64,000 nt of DNA, taken from positions 1-64,000 of the forward strand of contig JABCZJ010000004.1 in the NCBI GenBank assembly GCA_013289715.1. The letters are read 5' to 3'. Within the stretch, counting starts at the first letter, position 1. Each line of letters starts with the position of its first letter. This stretch comes from Acidobacteriota bacterium (GTDB lineage: Bacteria > Acidobacteriota > Terriglobia > Acidiferrales > UBA7541). Both the position numbers and the translations under genes were made by a program. Positions 17,453 to 25,491 of the stretch are shown here, piece after piece. Below the pieces are notes generated by a model, which ran no database searches, was not told the origin of the DNA, and was given only the letters and a program-made list of their open reading frames with translations.

Positions 17453-19828
17453 ATGAAGAGCCGCGCCAGAATTTCGTGCTTGCTTGCATTCATAATCGTG
17501 GCCCTGATCCAGTTCTCCGCCTGCTCCGGCACGCCGTCTACGTTCAACCAGGTGACCATTTCTCCGAAGGGAACGATGTTCCTTGGGCAGGGCGGGACGA
17601 TTCCGCTGATCACCGCGTCTGTATTGAATGATACGAAACTTAACGGCGGGGTGACGTTTACGTTGTCGCCCGTGGCAGTGACATCGGGAACGCTGACGCA
17701 GCTCAGCTCTACCACGGCAAGCTTTGTGGCGCCGGGTGCTGTGACGGCCGAGACGACTGTGACGATCACGGCCACGTCGGTGGATTTTCCGAAGCAGTCG
17801 GCGAGGTTAACGGTGATGATCGAACCGCCGCCAATGATCACGACGACTTCCCTGCCGGATGCAACTTTGAATGCGGCGTATAGTGCGACCGTAACAGCGA
17901 CTGGCGGAGTGCCGCCGCTGAAGTGGACTTTGTCGTCAGGAACACTGCCGAAGGGATTGGCGTTGGGATCGAGCACCACCGATACCGTGAATATCACCGG
18001 CAAGGCAACGGTTGCGGGAGTGTCCACGGTAACTGTGACGGTGACGGATGCTACCGGTGCTTCGAGCACGGCGGGGCCGTTTCAGATTGTGGTGAGTAGT
18101 TTGGCGTTTACGACAACTTCGCCCCTGCCGGCTGGGACGGTGAACGCGCAATATGTCGGCGTGCAATTCGCAGCGACGGGCGGCACATCGCCGTACACAT
18201 TTGCGCTGGCGGCTGGTTCGAGTTTGCCACCGGGTCTAACGCTTAATGCAGGAGATCTGACCGGCATCCCGACAACACTGGGTAATTACAGCTTCGGAAT
18301 CAGCGTGACCGACAGCGAAAACCCGGCGGCGGTGATCACGAACACGTTCACGCTGGTAGTCAATCCGGTGCAGGACTTAACGCTGCTTAATGGGTCTTTC
18401 GCGTTCAGTTTTAGTGGGTTCAGTGCCGGTGGATACGTGGCGGCCGCCGGCGCGTTTACGACGGATGGCAACGGCAATATCAAATCGGGTGACGCGGACT
18501 TCACGACACTGCAAGCCAACAAGCTGTACACCAACATGACGGGGACGTACACGGCGGGAGTGGATGGGCGCGGGACCATCACGTTTACGAACGTCGCGGG
18601 GTCGCCCACGTTTGCGTTTGCGATTGATACAGGGGGTTCGGGGCACGGGCGGCTCGTAGAGTTCGATTCGACCGGCACGCGCGGTTCCGGACGTCTGGAA
18701 CAGCAGAGCGTGAGCACTTGCGTAGTGGGCACGACCACCACGTACCAAGGAAATTTCGCATTCGGAGGCGCGGGCTTTACGTCGTCGGCGGGACCGTCTG
18801 GATCGGGACCGATGGCATTTGCCGGAGAATTCACAGCTATCGCGCCGACCGCACCGACCACGGTGGGAAGCCTGGGTCCGGCGGAAATGGACGCCAACGT
18901 TCCAGGCTCGGTTCCGTTGGGCAGCGCGGGCGGGAGTTCGTTTTCCGGCACGTACCAATCGGGCACGGACTCGACGCATTGCACTTTTCAACTGAGCACG
19001 AGTATCAGCGATCTTGACTACGACGTGTATCCGATTTCGGCTTCCGACGCTTTTCTGATTGAGACGGATACCGCGACGAGCGGGGCGACTCCGTACGTCA
19101 GCCTCGCCGAGATGAAGCTGCAATTCGGGCAGCCGTTCCTTGGCGCGGTCATAGCCGCACCGATGGCTGGCGGCGTTAGCGGATCGGTGCTATCGGTGCC
19201 GTACGTGTCGGTACTGCAGATCGCGCCCGAAGCAATAAATTTCAATCTCGTGCTCACGGACAACACAGGGGGCACGGTGAGCGGAACGCAGGGCACACCG
19301 TTTTCGGTGACGTACACCAGCGATCAATATGGGCGGGTTTACACAGGGCTGGTTGTTAACAATGCATTCGAGCCGGTTTTGTACATGATTGACTCAGACG
19401 ACGCGTTCGTTATGGGCCAACTGGGAGGCGCTCCGATTTTCGGTGAGCTGGACGCGCAGTCCCAACCCGGGACATTCACGACTAAGTTCCTCTTCCAAAC
19501 TCCTCCGCTGGTGGAAGGAACGTCCGCGCCGGCTGTGAGCGCCGACCGCGATTTCTCCGGCTATCTGACGTTCGATGGTGACGTGACGCCCGCGACAGTG
19601 ACCGGAACACAGGATGAAAGCACTTCAGCGGCGAACACATCCGCGGAGACGGTGACGGGAACGTACGTGCTATCGAGTACCGGCGCGACGGACGGGAGTG
19701 GGACGGTCACGTTGACTTCTCCGGCTGCGTTCACCGGCGCGTTTTATTATGTGACGCCGACGAAGATGGTGATGATCACGACTACTACGGGCGATGCGAA
19801 TCCGGTTTTGGTGATCATCGGGCATTGA
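17453..19828 (+). CDS. Large lipoprotein with putative Ig-like (He_PIG) repeats
   Basis: 791 residues. The ATG at 17453 has GAAGGAGG just upstream. The signal peptide ends in a lipobox (IQFSAC), so the mature protein should be lipid-anchored at Cys24. An N-terminal Ig-like segment is followed by two He_PIG-type putative Ig domains (LPDATLNAAYSATVTATGG and LPAGTVNAQYVGVQFAATGG), each with the PPLKW/SPYTF and LPKGL/LPPGL signatures. The remaining 500 residues are Gly/Thr/Ser-rich beta repeats that recur internally (TDGNGNIKSGDADF, FSGTYQSG, FTGAFYYV). Low-Lys, Thr-rich composition fits an exported adhesin-like or surface protein. No enzyme motif was seen. Confidence 0.8.
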   Translation: MKSRARISCLLAFIIVALIQFSACSGTPSTFNQVTISPKGTMFLGQGGTIPLITASVLNDTKLNGGVTFTLSPVAVTSGTLTQLSSTTASFVAPGAVTAETTVTITATSVDFPKQSARLTVMIEPPPMITTTSLPDATLNAAYSATVTATGGVPPLKWTLSSGTLPKGLALGSSTTDTVNITGKATVAGVSTVTVTVTDATGASSTAGPFQIVVSSLAFTTTSPLPAGTVNAQYVGVQFAATGGTSPYTFALAAGSSLPPGLTLNAGDLTGIPTTLGNYSFGISVTDSENPAAVITNTFTLVVNPVQDLTLLNGSFAFSFSGFSAGGYVAAAGAFTTDGNGNIKSGDADFTTLQANKLYTNMTGTYTAGVDGRGTITFTNVAGSPTFAFAIDTGGSGHGRLVEFDSTGTRGSGRLEQQSVSTCVVGTTTTYQGNFAFGGAGFTSSAGPSGSGPMAFAGEFTAIAPTAPTTVGSLGPAEMDANVPGSVPLGSAGGSSFSGTYQSGTDSTHCTFQLSTSISDLDYDVYPISASDAFLIETDTATSGATPYVSLAEMKLQFGQPFLGAVIAAPMAGGVSGSVLSVPYVSVLQIAPEAINFNLVLTDNTGGTVSGTQGTPFSVTYTSDQYGRVYTGLVVNNAFEPVLYMIDSDDAFVMGQLGGAPIFGELDAQSQPGTFTTKFLFQTPPLVEGTSAPAVSADRDFSGYLTFDGDVTPATVTGTQDESTSAANTSAETVTGTYVLSSTGATDGSGTVTLTSPAAFTGAFYYVTPTKMVMITTTTGDANPVLVIIGH

Positions 19829-19979
19829 TCGCGGAGCGGGGGCGGAACGGACTGTGGAATCTCGGTCGTGCCGGACCGCCGTCGGCGATTCCCGCGCCTC
19901 CGATGGCGCACTGCAGCGCACCGCTAGAGTGACAAAGTCGAAGGGCAAATCAACGGCAAGCTGTGGAGATTTGTGAAGC

Positions 19980-20003
19980 GGGCACGGCGTGCCGCGCCCC
20001 TAC
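19980..20003 (-). repeat. REP-like unit D (GTAG plus 9-bp stem)
   Basis: GGGCACGGC (19980-19988) faces GCCGCGCCC (19991-19999) with a 2-nt loop and one A.C mismatch; CTAC follows at 20000-20003. Same orientation and layout as unit C. It sits in the 215-bp gap between the lipoprotein gene and the next gene. Confidence 0.6.
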
Positions 20004-20043
20004 GCCGTCATCTGCAATAGCAAAGTCACACAGGCGGCGCCAT

Positions 20044-20691
20044 ATGAATTGCAGCCGCATACTTCGAATCGGACTCTTAGGTCTGGGCCTCTGCCTGGTA
20101 TTGACAGAGAGTTCGGACGCCTTTTATTACCCCCTGCAGCAGACGCAGATTCGCCAAGCGTATCTCCTCGGGCGATCGGCAGACACGAAAAAAATTTCTG
20201 AACTCCTGGACACATACAGCCGACACTTTCCGTTTGCGCCGAGCGACGCTCGCGTTGAGTCCATAGAGTTTCGGACGCCTTATGAACAAATCGTGCGTCG
20301 TTCGTGGGAACACCAGGGTGGTTACGACCTAGATCAAGCGGAAAAGGACTACGCGTCGCAGCCCGAACTGGTAATCATCAGCGTGATCATCTATTCGCCG
20401 CTCACAAATCCAGAGTCCACCGCGAATCATTCCGACAAGCCGAGTGCGGTTGGCTCGCCGGATGATGCTCGGCTGGGTTTTCGCTTCCTGGTATCGCAGG
20501 AGCATCCCATCGCACCGAAAAAGATGGTCGGCAAGGCCCTTTACGCAGGACGTTACGATAAGGGCGTGCGGAAAGAGGTGCTGATGGAATTCGATGCCGA
20601 CCAGTTCGAGTCTGGCACCGCCAAAGTACAAGTCACGATGTCCGGCGGACAGAAGGTTGATGCTGACTTCGAACTGGATAGCCTCAAGTAG
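20044..20691 (+). CDS. Exported protein of unknown function
   Basis: 215 residues, not recognised. The ATG at 20044 opens a signal peptide (ILRIGLLGLGLCLVL, cleavage near SSDA). The mature protein begins FYYPLQQTQIRQAYLLG and shows an alternating polar/hydrophobic pattern with VIISVIIYSPLT and GTAKVQVTMSGG strands, suggesting a beta-sandwich. No motif points to catalysis. The ribosome site is weak (GGCGGCG), so an upstream start is not excluded. It stands alone between a REP-like unit and fabH, which is convergent. Confidence 0.6.
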   Translation: MNCSRILRIGLLGLGLCLVLTESSDAFYYPLQQTQIRQAYLLGRSADTKKISELLDTYSRHFPFAPSDARVESIEFRTPYEQIVRRSWEHQGGYDLDQAEKDYASQPELVIISVIIYSPLTNPESTANHSDKPSAVGSPDDARLGFRFLVSQEHPIAPKKMVGKALYAGRYDKGVRKEVLMEFDADQFESGTAKVQVTMSGGQKVDADFELDSLK

Positions 20692-20865
20692 CAGTCAGTT
20701 TTGTTGGGCAGAATCATGCGGCAACCTCTGAAGCTATGTCGCACCTACCGCGCTCCGGACTTTTCTTGCAACGTTTTGTGCCGCGCCTACGGCGCTGGTT
20801 CCGACAGAGTCCTAGAGCAAAACGGCGCTGGTGTGGAGCAACGGGATACGAGCCGGCAGGGCTGC
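20692..20865. other. Convergent intergenic gap with short CCTAC-type repeats
   Basis: 174 bp between two 3' ends. GCACCTACCGCGCT (from about 20740) and GCGCCTACGGCGCT (from about 20786) are near-direct repeats; the second is itself palindromic (GCGCC-tac-GGCGC). No T-run terminator was seen. Confidence 0.4.
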
Positions 20866-21864
20866 TCAGTACGCCCAGCGCATTAGGACTGCGCCGGTCG
20901 TGTAGCCGGCGCCTACGGCGATTAGCAGGACGAGGTCGCCTTTGCGGAGGCGCTTTTGTTCTACGGCGTCCATCATGCCGAGAGGGATGGTGCCGGCGGT
21001 GGTGTTTCCGTAGCGGTCGATATTTACGAGAACTTTCGAGTCGTCCACTCCCAGGCGTTCCTGCATTCCGCGAATGATCCGCAGATTGGCTTGGTGCGGC
21101 ACAACGAGCGCCAAGTCCTTGCTGGTTAGTCCATTGCGTTCGAGGATTTCCACCGCCAGTTCGCTCATGCGGCGCACGGCGTATTTGAAAACCTGCGCGC
21201 CTTCTTGATGCACGAAGTGCATGCGGTTGTCGATGGTCTGCTGCGACGCGGGATGCAGCGAGCCGCCGCCGGGCATGTAGAGATTGCAGCCGCCGGAGCC
21301 GTCCACGTCATGGACGAAATCGAGAATGCCTTCGGAGTCCGCGGCGGCGGGTTCGATGAGAACCGCGCCCGCGCCGTCGCCGAAGAGCACGCAGGTGGCG
21401 CGGTCGGTGTAGTCGAGAATGGAAGTCATGACGTCACTGCCGATGACGAGTACTTTTTTGTGCGCGCCGCTGGCGACGAATTGCGCGCCGACGGTGAGCG
21501 CATAGAGAAAGCCGGAACAAGCCGCGGAGAGATCGAAGCCCCAGGCATTTTTGGCGCCGATGCGATCCTGGATCAGGCAGGCGGTGGCGGGGAAAAGCAT
21601 GTCGGGAGTGACGGTAGCGACTACGATCAGGCCGATATCGTCAGCGCTGATGCCTTGCGCGGCAAGAAGCTTGCGCGCCGCTTCCGCGCCGAGATGGGAC
21701 GACGCCACACCGGGGTCGGCGTAATGCCGCTCGCGAATTCCGGTGCGGGTGCGAATCCATTCGTCGCTGGTGTCCACTCGTTTTTCCAGATCGAGATTGG
21801 TGACCACGCGCGGCGGAAGGTATCCAGCCACTCCGGTAATCTTTGCGGCGATGCGTCGGCCCAT
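20866..21864 (-). CDS. fabH: 3-oxoacyl-ACP synthase III
   Basis: Condenses acetyl-CoA (or another acyl-CoA) with malonyl-ACP to start fatty acid synthesis. 332 residues, the usual length. Catalytic triad visible: C116 in SAACSGFL, H257 in VPHQANLR, N287 in [10 protein letters not shown]. Other family marks are [13 protein letters not shown] at 34-46 and GAVLIEP. Start ATG at 21864 follows GGGGGAAA. It stands alone rather than in a fab cluster, so it could be the housekeeping enzyme or a second copy used for branched or unusual starters; the sequence does not decide. Confidence 0.93.
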   Translation of the reverse strand: MGRRIAAKITGVAGYLPPRVVTNLDLEKRVDTSDEWIRTRTGIRERHYADPGVASSHLGAEAARKLLAAQGISADDIGLIVVATVTPDMLFPATACLIQDRIGAKNAWGFDLSAACSGFLYALTVGAQFVASGAHKKVLVIGSDVMTSILDYTDRATCVLFGDGAGAVLIEPAAADSEGILDFVHDVDGSGGCNLYMPGGGSLHPASQQTIDNRMHFVHQEGAQVFKYAVRRMSELAVEILERNGLTSKDLALVVPHQANLRIIRGMQERLGVDDSKVLVNIDRYGNTTAGTIPLGMMDAVEQKRLRKGDLVLLIAVGAGYTTGAVLMRWAY

Positions 21865-22024
21865 TCATTTCCCCCAGGAAGAAAGAAAAGTGCAAATGAC
21901 AAAGAACAGCACGCGATTGTATGCAATTGGACGCAGGTGTGACAAGGGAATGTCGCCGTGAGTGATGCGTGCGACGCCGCGCCGGATTTCTTGCCGGGGC
22001 GACGTCGCGCGATTTCAGGCAGCG

Positions 22025-22240
22025 CTAGGCGGTGGCAGCAGCTGCGTCTTCAGAGGCTTTGGTGCAAACGATGGTTAAACCGTTCTTGTTGGCGTCGAAT
22101 CGTTCTTTGCGATCCAAGCTCTTCAAGAATTCCCTGGCGGCTTTGCCGATCGCGGCGGCCATGGAACCGGTGTCCACCTGAATCGTTCGTCCTTGCGGAC
22201 CGTTGGTGCGGTGCTGGTATTCCAATTTCACTGCGTACAT
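22025..22240 (-). CDS. Small conserved-looking protein, unknown
   Basis: 71 residues, not recognised. Strong ribosome site (AAGGGAG) before the ATG at 22240 supports translation. The sequence begins with a strand (MYAVKLEYQHR), carries RTIQVDTGSMAAAIGKAAREFLKSL and ends with KNGLTIVCTKASED plus an Ala-rich tail; a compact alpha/beta fold is likely. It is probably cytoplasmic, with no signal peptide. Its gene lies 160 bp downstream of, and on the same strand as, the fabH promoter side. Confidence 0.6.
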   Translation of the reverse strand: MYAVKLEYQHRTNGPQGRTIQVDTGSMAAAIGKAAREFLKSLDRKERFDANKNGLTIVCTKASEDAAAATA

Positions 22241-22386
22241 GGAGTCTCCCTTGGCTTATAGGATAAACGAACATTTTACGTGGTGTTTCACTTTTCCAGC
22301 AAGCGCGTTCATCCGGCGCGCACGGCCAGGAATGGCCTCCTGCGGCGGGTGGGGCTGTGCCGCAGCGGGCACTGCATGCGGTGCCG

Positions 22387-22794
22387 CTATGATGGGCCGG
22401 GAAGAATTTCGAAGCGGTAGGTGATTTCGGCGGTTTTGCGGAGCATGGCGGCTACGGAGCAGTATTTATTTTGGCTCAGCTCGATGGCGTCGCGGACGGC
22501 TTTTTCTTCCAATCGGCCGGAGAGGCGGTAGACCATTTCGATCTTGGTCCAGACCGTGGGTGGGTCCTTGGCGCGTTCGCCGGAGATGTCGATTTCCAGG
22601 GTGGCGAGCTTCAGGCGTTTTTTTTCGAGGATCATGACGATGTCGATTGCGGTGCAGGAGCCGAGAGCGCCTAGGAGCATTTCCATGGGGCCGGCGGCGG
22701 AATTGCTTTTGCCGTCGAATGGCACGGCGCGGCCCGATGGCATGGTCGCCAGGAATTCTTCGCCGCCTACCCACTTTACTTTTGCTGTCGGCAT
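22387..22794 (-). CDS. OsmC/Ohr family protein
   Basis: 135 residues. OsmC-fold thiol peroxidases detoxify organic hydroperoxides with two Cys; here C47 (GALGSCTAIDIVMILEKKR) and C112 (NKYCSVAAML) stand at the family positions. It lacks the longer N-terminus of Ohr and fits the YhfA-like OsmC branch. The ATG at 22794 has GGGAG 6 nt upstream; an upstream ATG at 22833 is less likely. It is divergent from the TPR protein gene across 144 bp. Confidence 0.85.
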   Translation of the reverse strand: MPTAKVKWVGGEEFLATMPSGRAVPFDGKSNSAAGPMEMLLGALGSCTAIDIVMILEKKRLKLATLEIDISGERAKDPPTVWTKIEMVYRLSGRLEEKAVRDAIELSQNKYCSVAAMLRKTAEITYRFEILPGPS

Positions 22795-22938
22795 GATCTG
22801 CTCCCGCGAAATCTGTCCGAAAGATCCATCCATTAAACTTTAACGGGGATTGTGTGGCGCGTCTAGCCTCGGCTACGTTGGCGGGGTGGTTTTCTGGTGT
22901 GTTACCCTCGCAGCGCGGACTGCGGAGGATTGCGCGCG

Positions 22939-24282
22939 ATGCGATGTGAGTGGCGGCGGATTATATCTTTTGCCGTTTTCGTGGGGCTGCTTTGCGGCGT
23001 GCGCGATGCATCGGCGCAAAGCACGGCCGGTAAGGCTGGCGACGCCGTGTCCTTGAACAATCAGGGGCTGGAGCGCTACAAGAAAGGCAAAGTGGACGAA
23101 GCGATTGCGCTGTTCCGCCAGGCGCTGGCTTTGAATCCGAATTTTCCGGAGGCTTTGAGCAATCTGGGCCTGGCGCTGGACTCCAAAGGGAAAGACGACG
23201 AAGCGATTTCGGATTTCGATAAGGCGCTTGAGATCAAGCCTACCGACGCGGTGACCGAAAGCAATTTGGGGCTCGCGCTGTATCACGAGAAGAAATATTA
23301 CGATTCCATTTCCGCTTACCGGAAGGCGCTCGGGCTGAATCCGAAATTTGCGCAGGCGTACAACGGCATGGGCGCGGCGCTTTTCGCTTCCGGAAACGCC
23401 GGCGATGCGATTGCGGCGTACCGGCGGGCGCTGGAACTGATGCCGCGTTACGTGGACGCGTTGAACAACCTGGCAGCGGCGCTCGATGCGACGCAGCAGT
23501 GGCACGAAGCGATTCCGATTTACCAGCAGGCCATGGCGCTGGAGCCGCATTCGCTGGACTTGCAAATAAATTATGCGGCGGCGCTCGTGAATGCCGGACG
23601 CGACGAAGAAGCGATCGCGCAATACCGGGAGATTGCGACGGATCATCCCGACGACGCGCACGCGTGGTTCGCGCTGGGGCACTTGCTGTACAAGCAGGGC
23701 CAGCTCGATGAGGCCGTTTCCAGTTTGGAAAAAACTCTGGCGTTGAAACCGGATCAGGCGGACGCGGATTTTAATCTGGCGCTTGCGTACCAGGGTCAGG
23801 GGAAACTGGAGTTGGCCATCGCGACGTATCAAAAGGGCCTGGCGCTGAAGCCAGATGAAGCGCATGCGCTTTACAATTTGGGTAACGCGTATTTGCAGGC
23901 GAACGATGCGGGCAAGGCGGCGGAATATTTTCAGAAGGCTTTCGCGCAGCAGAGGACTTTTCCCGAGGCGGAGATTGGATTGGGAGCGGCGAAAATGCAG
24001 TTGGGCGATTTGGATGGGGCGCAGACCGTTTTTGTGAAAGTGATCGCTGACCATCCGGATAATGCGGATGCGCGATTCAATCTGGGGAACGCGCTATTCA
24101 ATAAGGGACAGTATCAAGCGGCCGCGGACAGTTATCGCGAGGCCAATCGGCTGAATCCGAATCTGGCGCACGCGCACTACAATCTGGGCATGGCGCTGTT
24201 GCGATTGAAGGATCCGGATGCGGCGCAGGCGGAATTTAAGGCAGCGGCGCGGCTGGATCCGAAACTCACTCCGCCGAAATAG
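22939..24282 (+). CDS. Exported TPR-repeat protein
   Basis: 447 residues: a signal peptide (residues 1-27, ending RDASAQ) and then about eleven or twelve 34-residue TPR units almost to the end, with the canonical W/L-G-Y-A-F-A-P pattern (for example NNQGLERYKKGKVDEAIALFRQALALNP shortened by one turn). TPR arrays hold protein partners together; no catalytic domain is attached. The ATG at 22939 follows GGAGG at 10 nt. A GTG further upstream would lengthen the signal peptide unnaturally. The next gene starts 73 bp downstream on the same strand. Confidence 0.85.
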   Translation: MRCEWRRIISFAVFVGLLCGVRDASAQSTAGKAGDAVSLNNQGLERYKKGKVDEAIALFRQALALNPNFPEALSNLGLALDSKGKDDEAISDFDKALEIKPTDAVTESNLGLALYHEKKYYDSISAYRKALGLNPKFAQAYNGMGAALFASGNAGDAIAAYRRALELMPRYVDALNNLAAALDATQQWHEAIPIYQQAMALEPHSLDLQINYAAALVNAGRDEEAIAQYREIATDHPDDAHAWFALGHLLYKQGQLDEAVSSLEKTLALKPDQADADFNLALAYQGQGKLELAIATYQKGLALKPDEAHALYNLGNAYLQANDAGKAAEYFQKAFAQQRTFPEAEIGLGAAKMQLGDLDGAQTVFVKVIADHPDNADARFNLGNALFNKGQYQAAADSYREANRLNPNLAHAHYNLGMALLRLKDPDAAQAEFKAAARLDPKLTPPK

Positions 24283-24355
24283 CGTTCGCGCATTCGCATA
24301 CAACTCTTGCATCCAAGCGAATCCGAAAGAAATCAAAGGCACCCGGGAGATAAAC

Positions 24356-25357
24356 ATGGCGAATAACACCGCGAAGATTGTGCGCTTTCATTCGTTGGGC
24401 GGGCCGGAAGTCTTGCAGATCAAGGAAGAACCGATTCCCGTGCCGGGAAGGGGCGAGGCTCTGCTGAATGTGAAGGCCATTGGGTTGAATCGCGCGGAGG
24501 TGATGTTCCGCAACGGGCGATATCTGGAGTCACCCGTGTTGCCTTCGAAGTTGGGTTATGAGGCGGCGGGAGTGGTGGCGGCCGTCGGGCCCGATGTGGA
24601 CAAAAGTTGGATCGGCAAAAAAGCCAGCACGGTGCCGGGATTTCTGATGACGAACTACGGCGTGTACGGCGAGGTGGCGCTGGTGCCGGCGAGCGCGCTG
24701 GCTGTGTATCCGGAAAAGCTGACGCCGGAGGAGGGGACGTCAATCTGGATGCAGTATCTGACGGCTTACGGAGCGTTGATTGCGAACGCGCGGATCGGCA
24801 AAGGCGATTTCGTGATTATTACGGCGGCGAGCAGCAGCGTGGGAATTGCGGCGATTGAAATGGCGAAGGCCGAGGGCGCGATCAGCATTGCCACCACACG
24901 AACGTCCAAGAAAAAAGCCGTGCTGGTGGAGGTTGGGGCTGCGCACGTGATCGCGACAGATGAGGAGGGTTTTGTCGCGCGCGTGAAGGAAATCACAGGT
25001 GGCAAAGGGGCACGTGTGATTTTCGATCCTATTGGCGGCAAAGGCGTCACGGCGCTGGCTGAAGCCGCGGCGTATGAAGGAATTATTTTCGAGTATGGCG
25101 CGCTGGCGCCGGAGCCGACGTCGTTTCCTTTGTTTGCGGCGCTCGGCAAGGGGCTGACGGTTCGCGGTTACACGGTGCGCGAAATACTTTCCGTCCCAGA
25201 CCTGAAGGCCAAGGCGGTGAAGTATGTCTTCGATCATGTTGCCGCTGGCCGCTTCAAGCCGCGCATTGATCGCGTGTTTCCGCTGGCGCACATTGTGGAA
25301 GCGCACCGTTACATGGAATCGAACCAGCAGATTGGCAAGATTGTCGTGACTGTTTGA
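24356..25357 (+). CDS. Zinc-independent quinone-oxidoreductase-like MDR protein
   Basis: 333 residues of the medium-chain dehydrogenase/reductase superfamily. The N-terminal GroES-like domain has GLNRAEVMFRNGRY instead of the zinc-binding GICGSDxH, which is the mark of the quinone oxidoreductase branch. LGYEAAGVV and the cofactor-binding AASSSVGIAA follow; TTRTSKKK suggests NADPH preference. It would reduce quinones or enones in the cytoplasm. The ATG at 24356 has GGGAG upstream; an in-frame upstream start overlaps the TPR gene and is rejected. Confidence 0.88.
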   Translation: MANNTAKIVRFHSLGGPEVLQIKEEPIPVPGRGEALLNVKAIGLNRAEVMFRNGRYLESPVLPSKLGYEAAGVVAAVGPDVDKSWIGKKASTVPGFLMTNYGVYGEVALVPASALAVYPEKLTPEEGTSIWMQYLTAYGALIANARIGKGDFVIITAASSSVGIAAIEMAKAEGAISIATTRTSKKKAVLVEVGAAHVIATDEEGFVARVKEITGGKGARVIFDPIGGKGVTALAEAAAYEGIIFEYGALAPEPTSFPLFAALGKGLTVRGYTVREILSVPDLKAKAVKYVFDHVAAGRFKPRIDRVFPLAHIVEAHRYMESNQQIGKIVVTV

Positions 25358-25408
25358 CACTTTCCTTCCCTGAATTCCATATCGGAACGATAGAAAAGTT
25401 GAATGGGA

Positions 25409-25452
25409 CTTAACGAACTCCTTATGGTCGCTTTATGACTCCCTTATGGCCG
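25409..25452 (+). promoter_or_regulatory. Tandem 11-bp repeats upstream of the TonB-dependent receptor
   Basis: Four units follow each other in exact 11-bp register: CTTAACGAACT, CCTTATGGTCG, CTTTATGACTC and CCTTATGGCCG. The last three share C-Y-T-T-A-T-G-R; the first matches 6 of 8. An 11-bp step puts all sites on one face of the helix, as in PhoB/OmpR-type binding. The block ends 39 bp before the receptor start codon, so it would lie near the core promoter. The binding protein is not known. Confidence 0.5.
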
Positions 25453-25491
25453 CTTCGCTAGCGTCGTCGCAGTTAGTTTGGGGGTGCTGCG

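Noticed and set aside
22873..24054. A 393-codon minus-strand open frame
   Set aside because: Antisense to the TPR protein; its apparent internal repetition only mirrors the TPR units.
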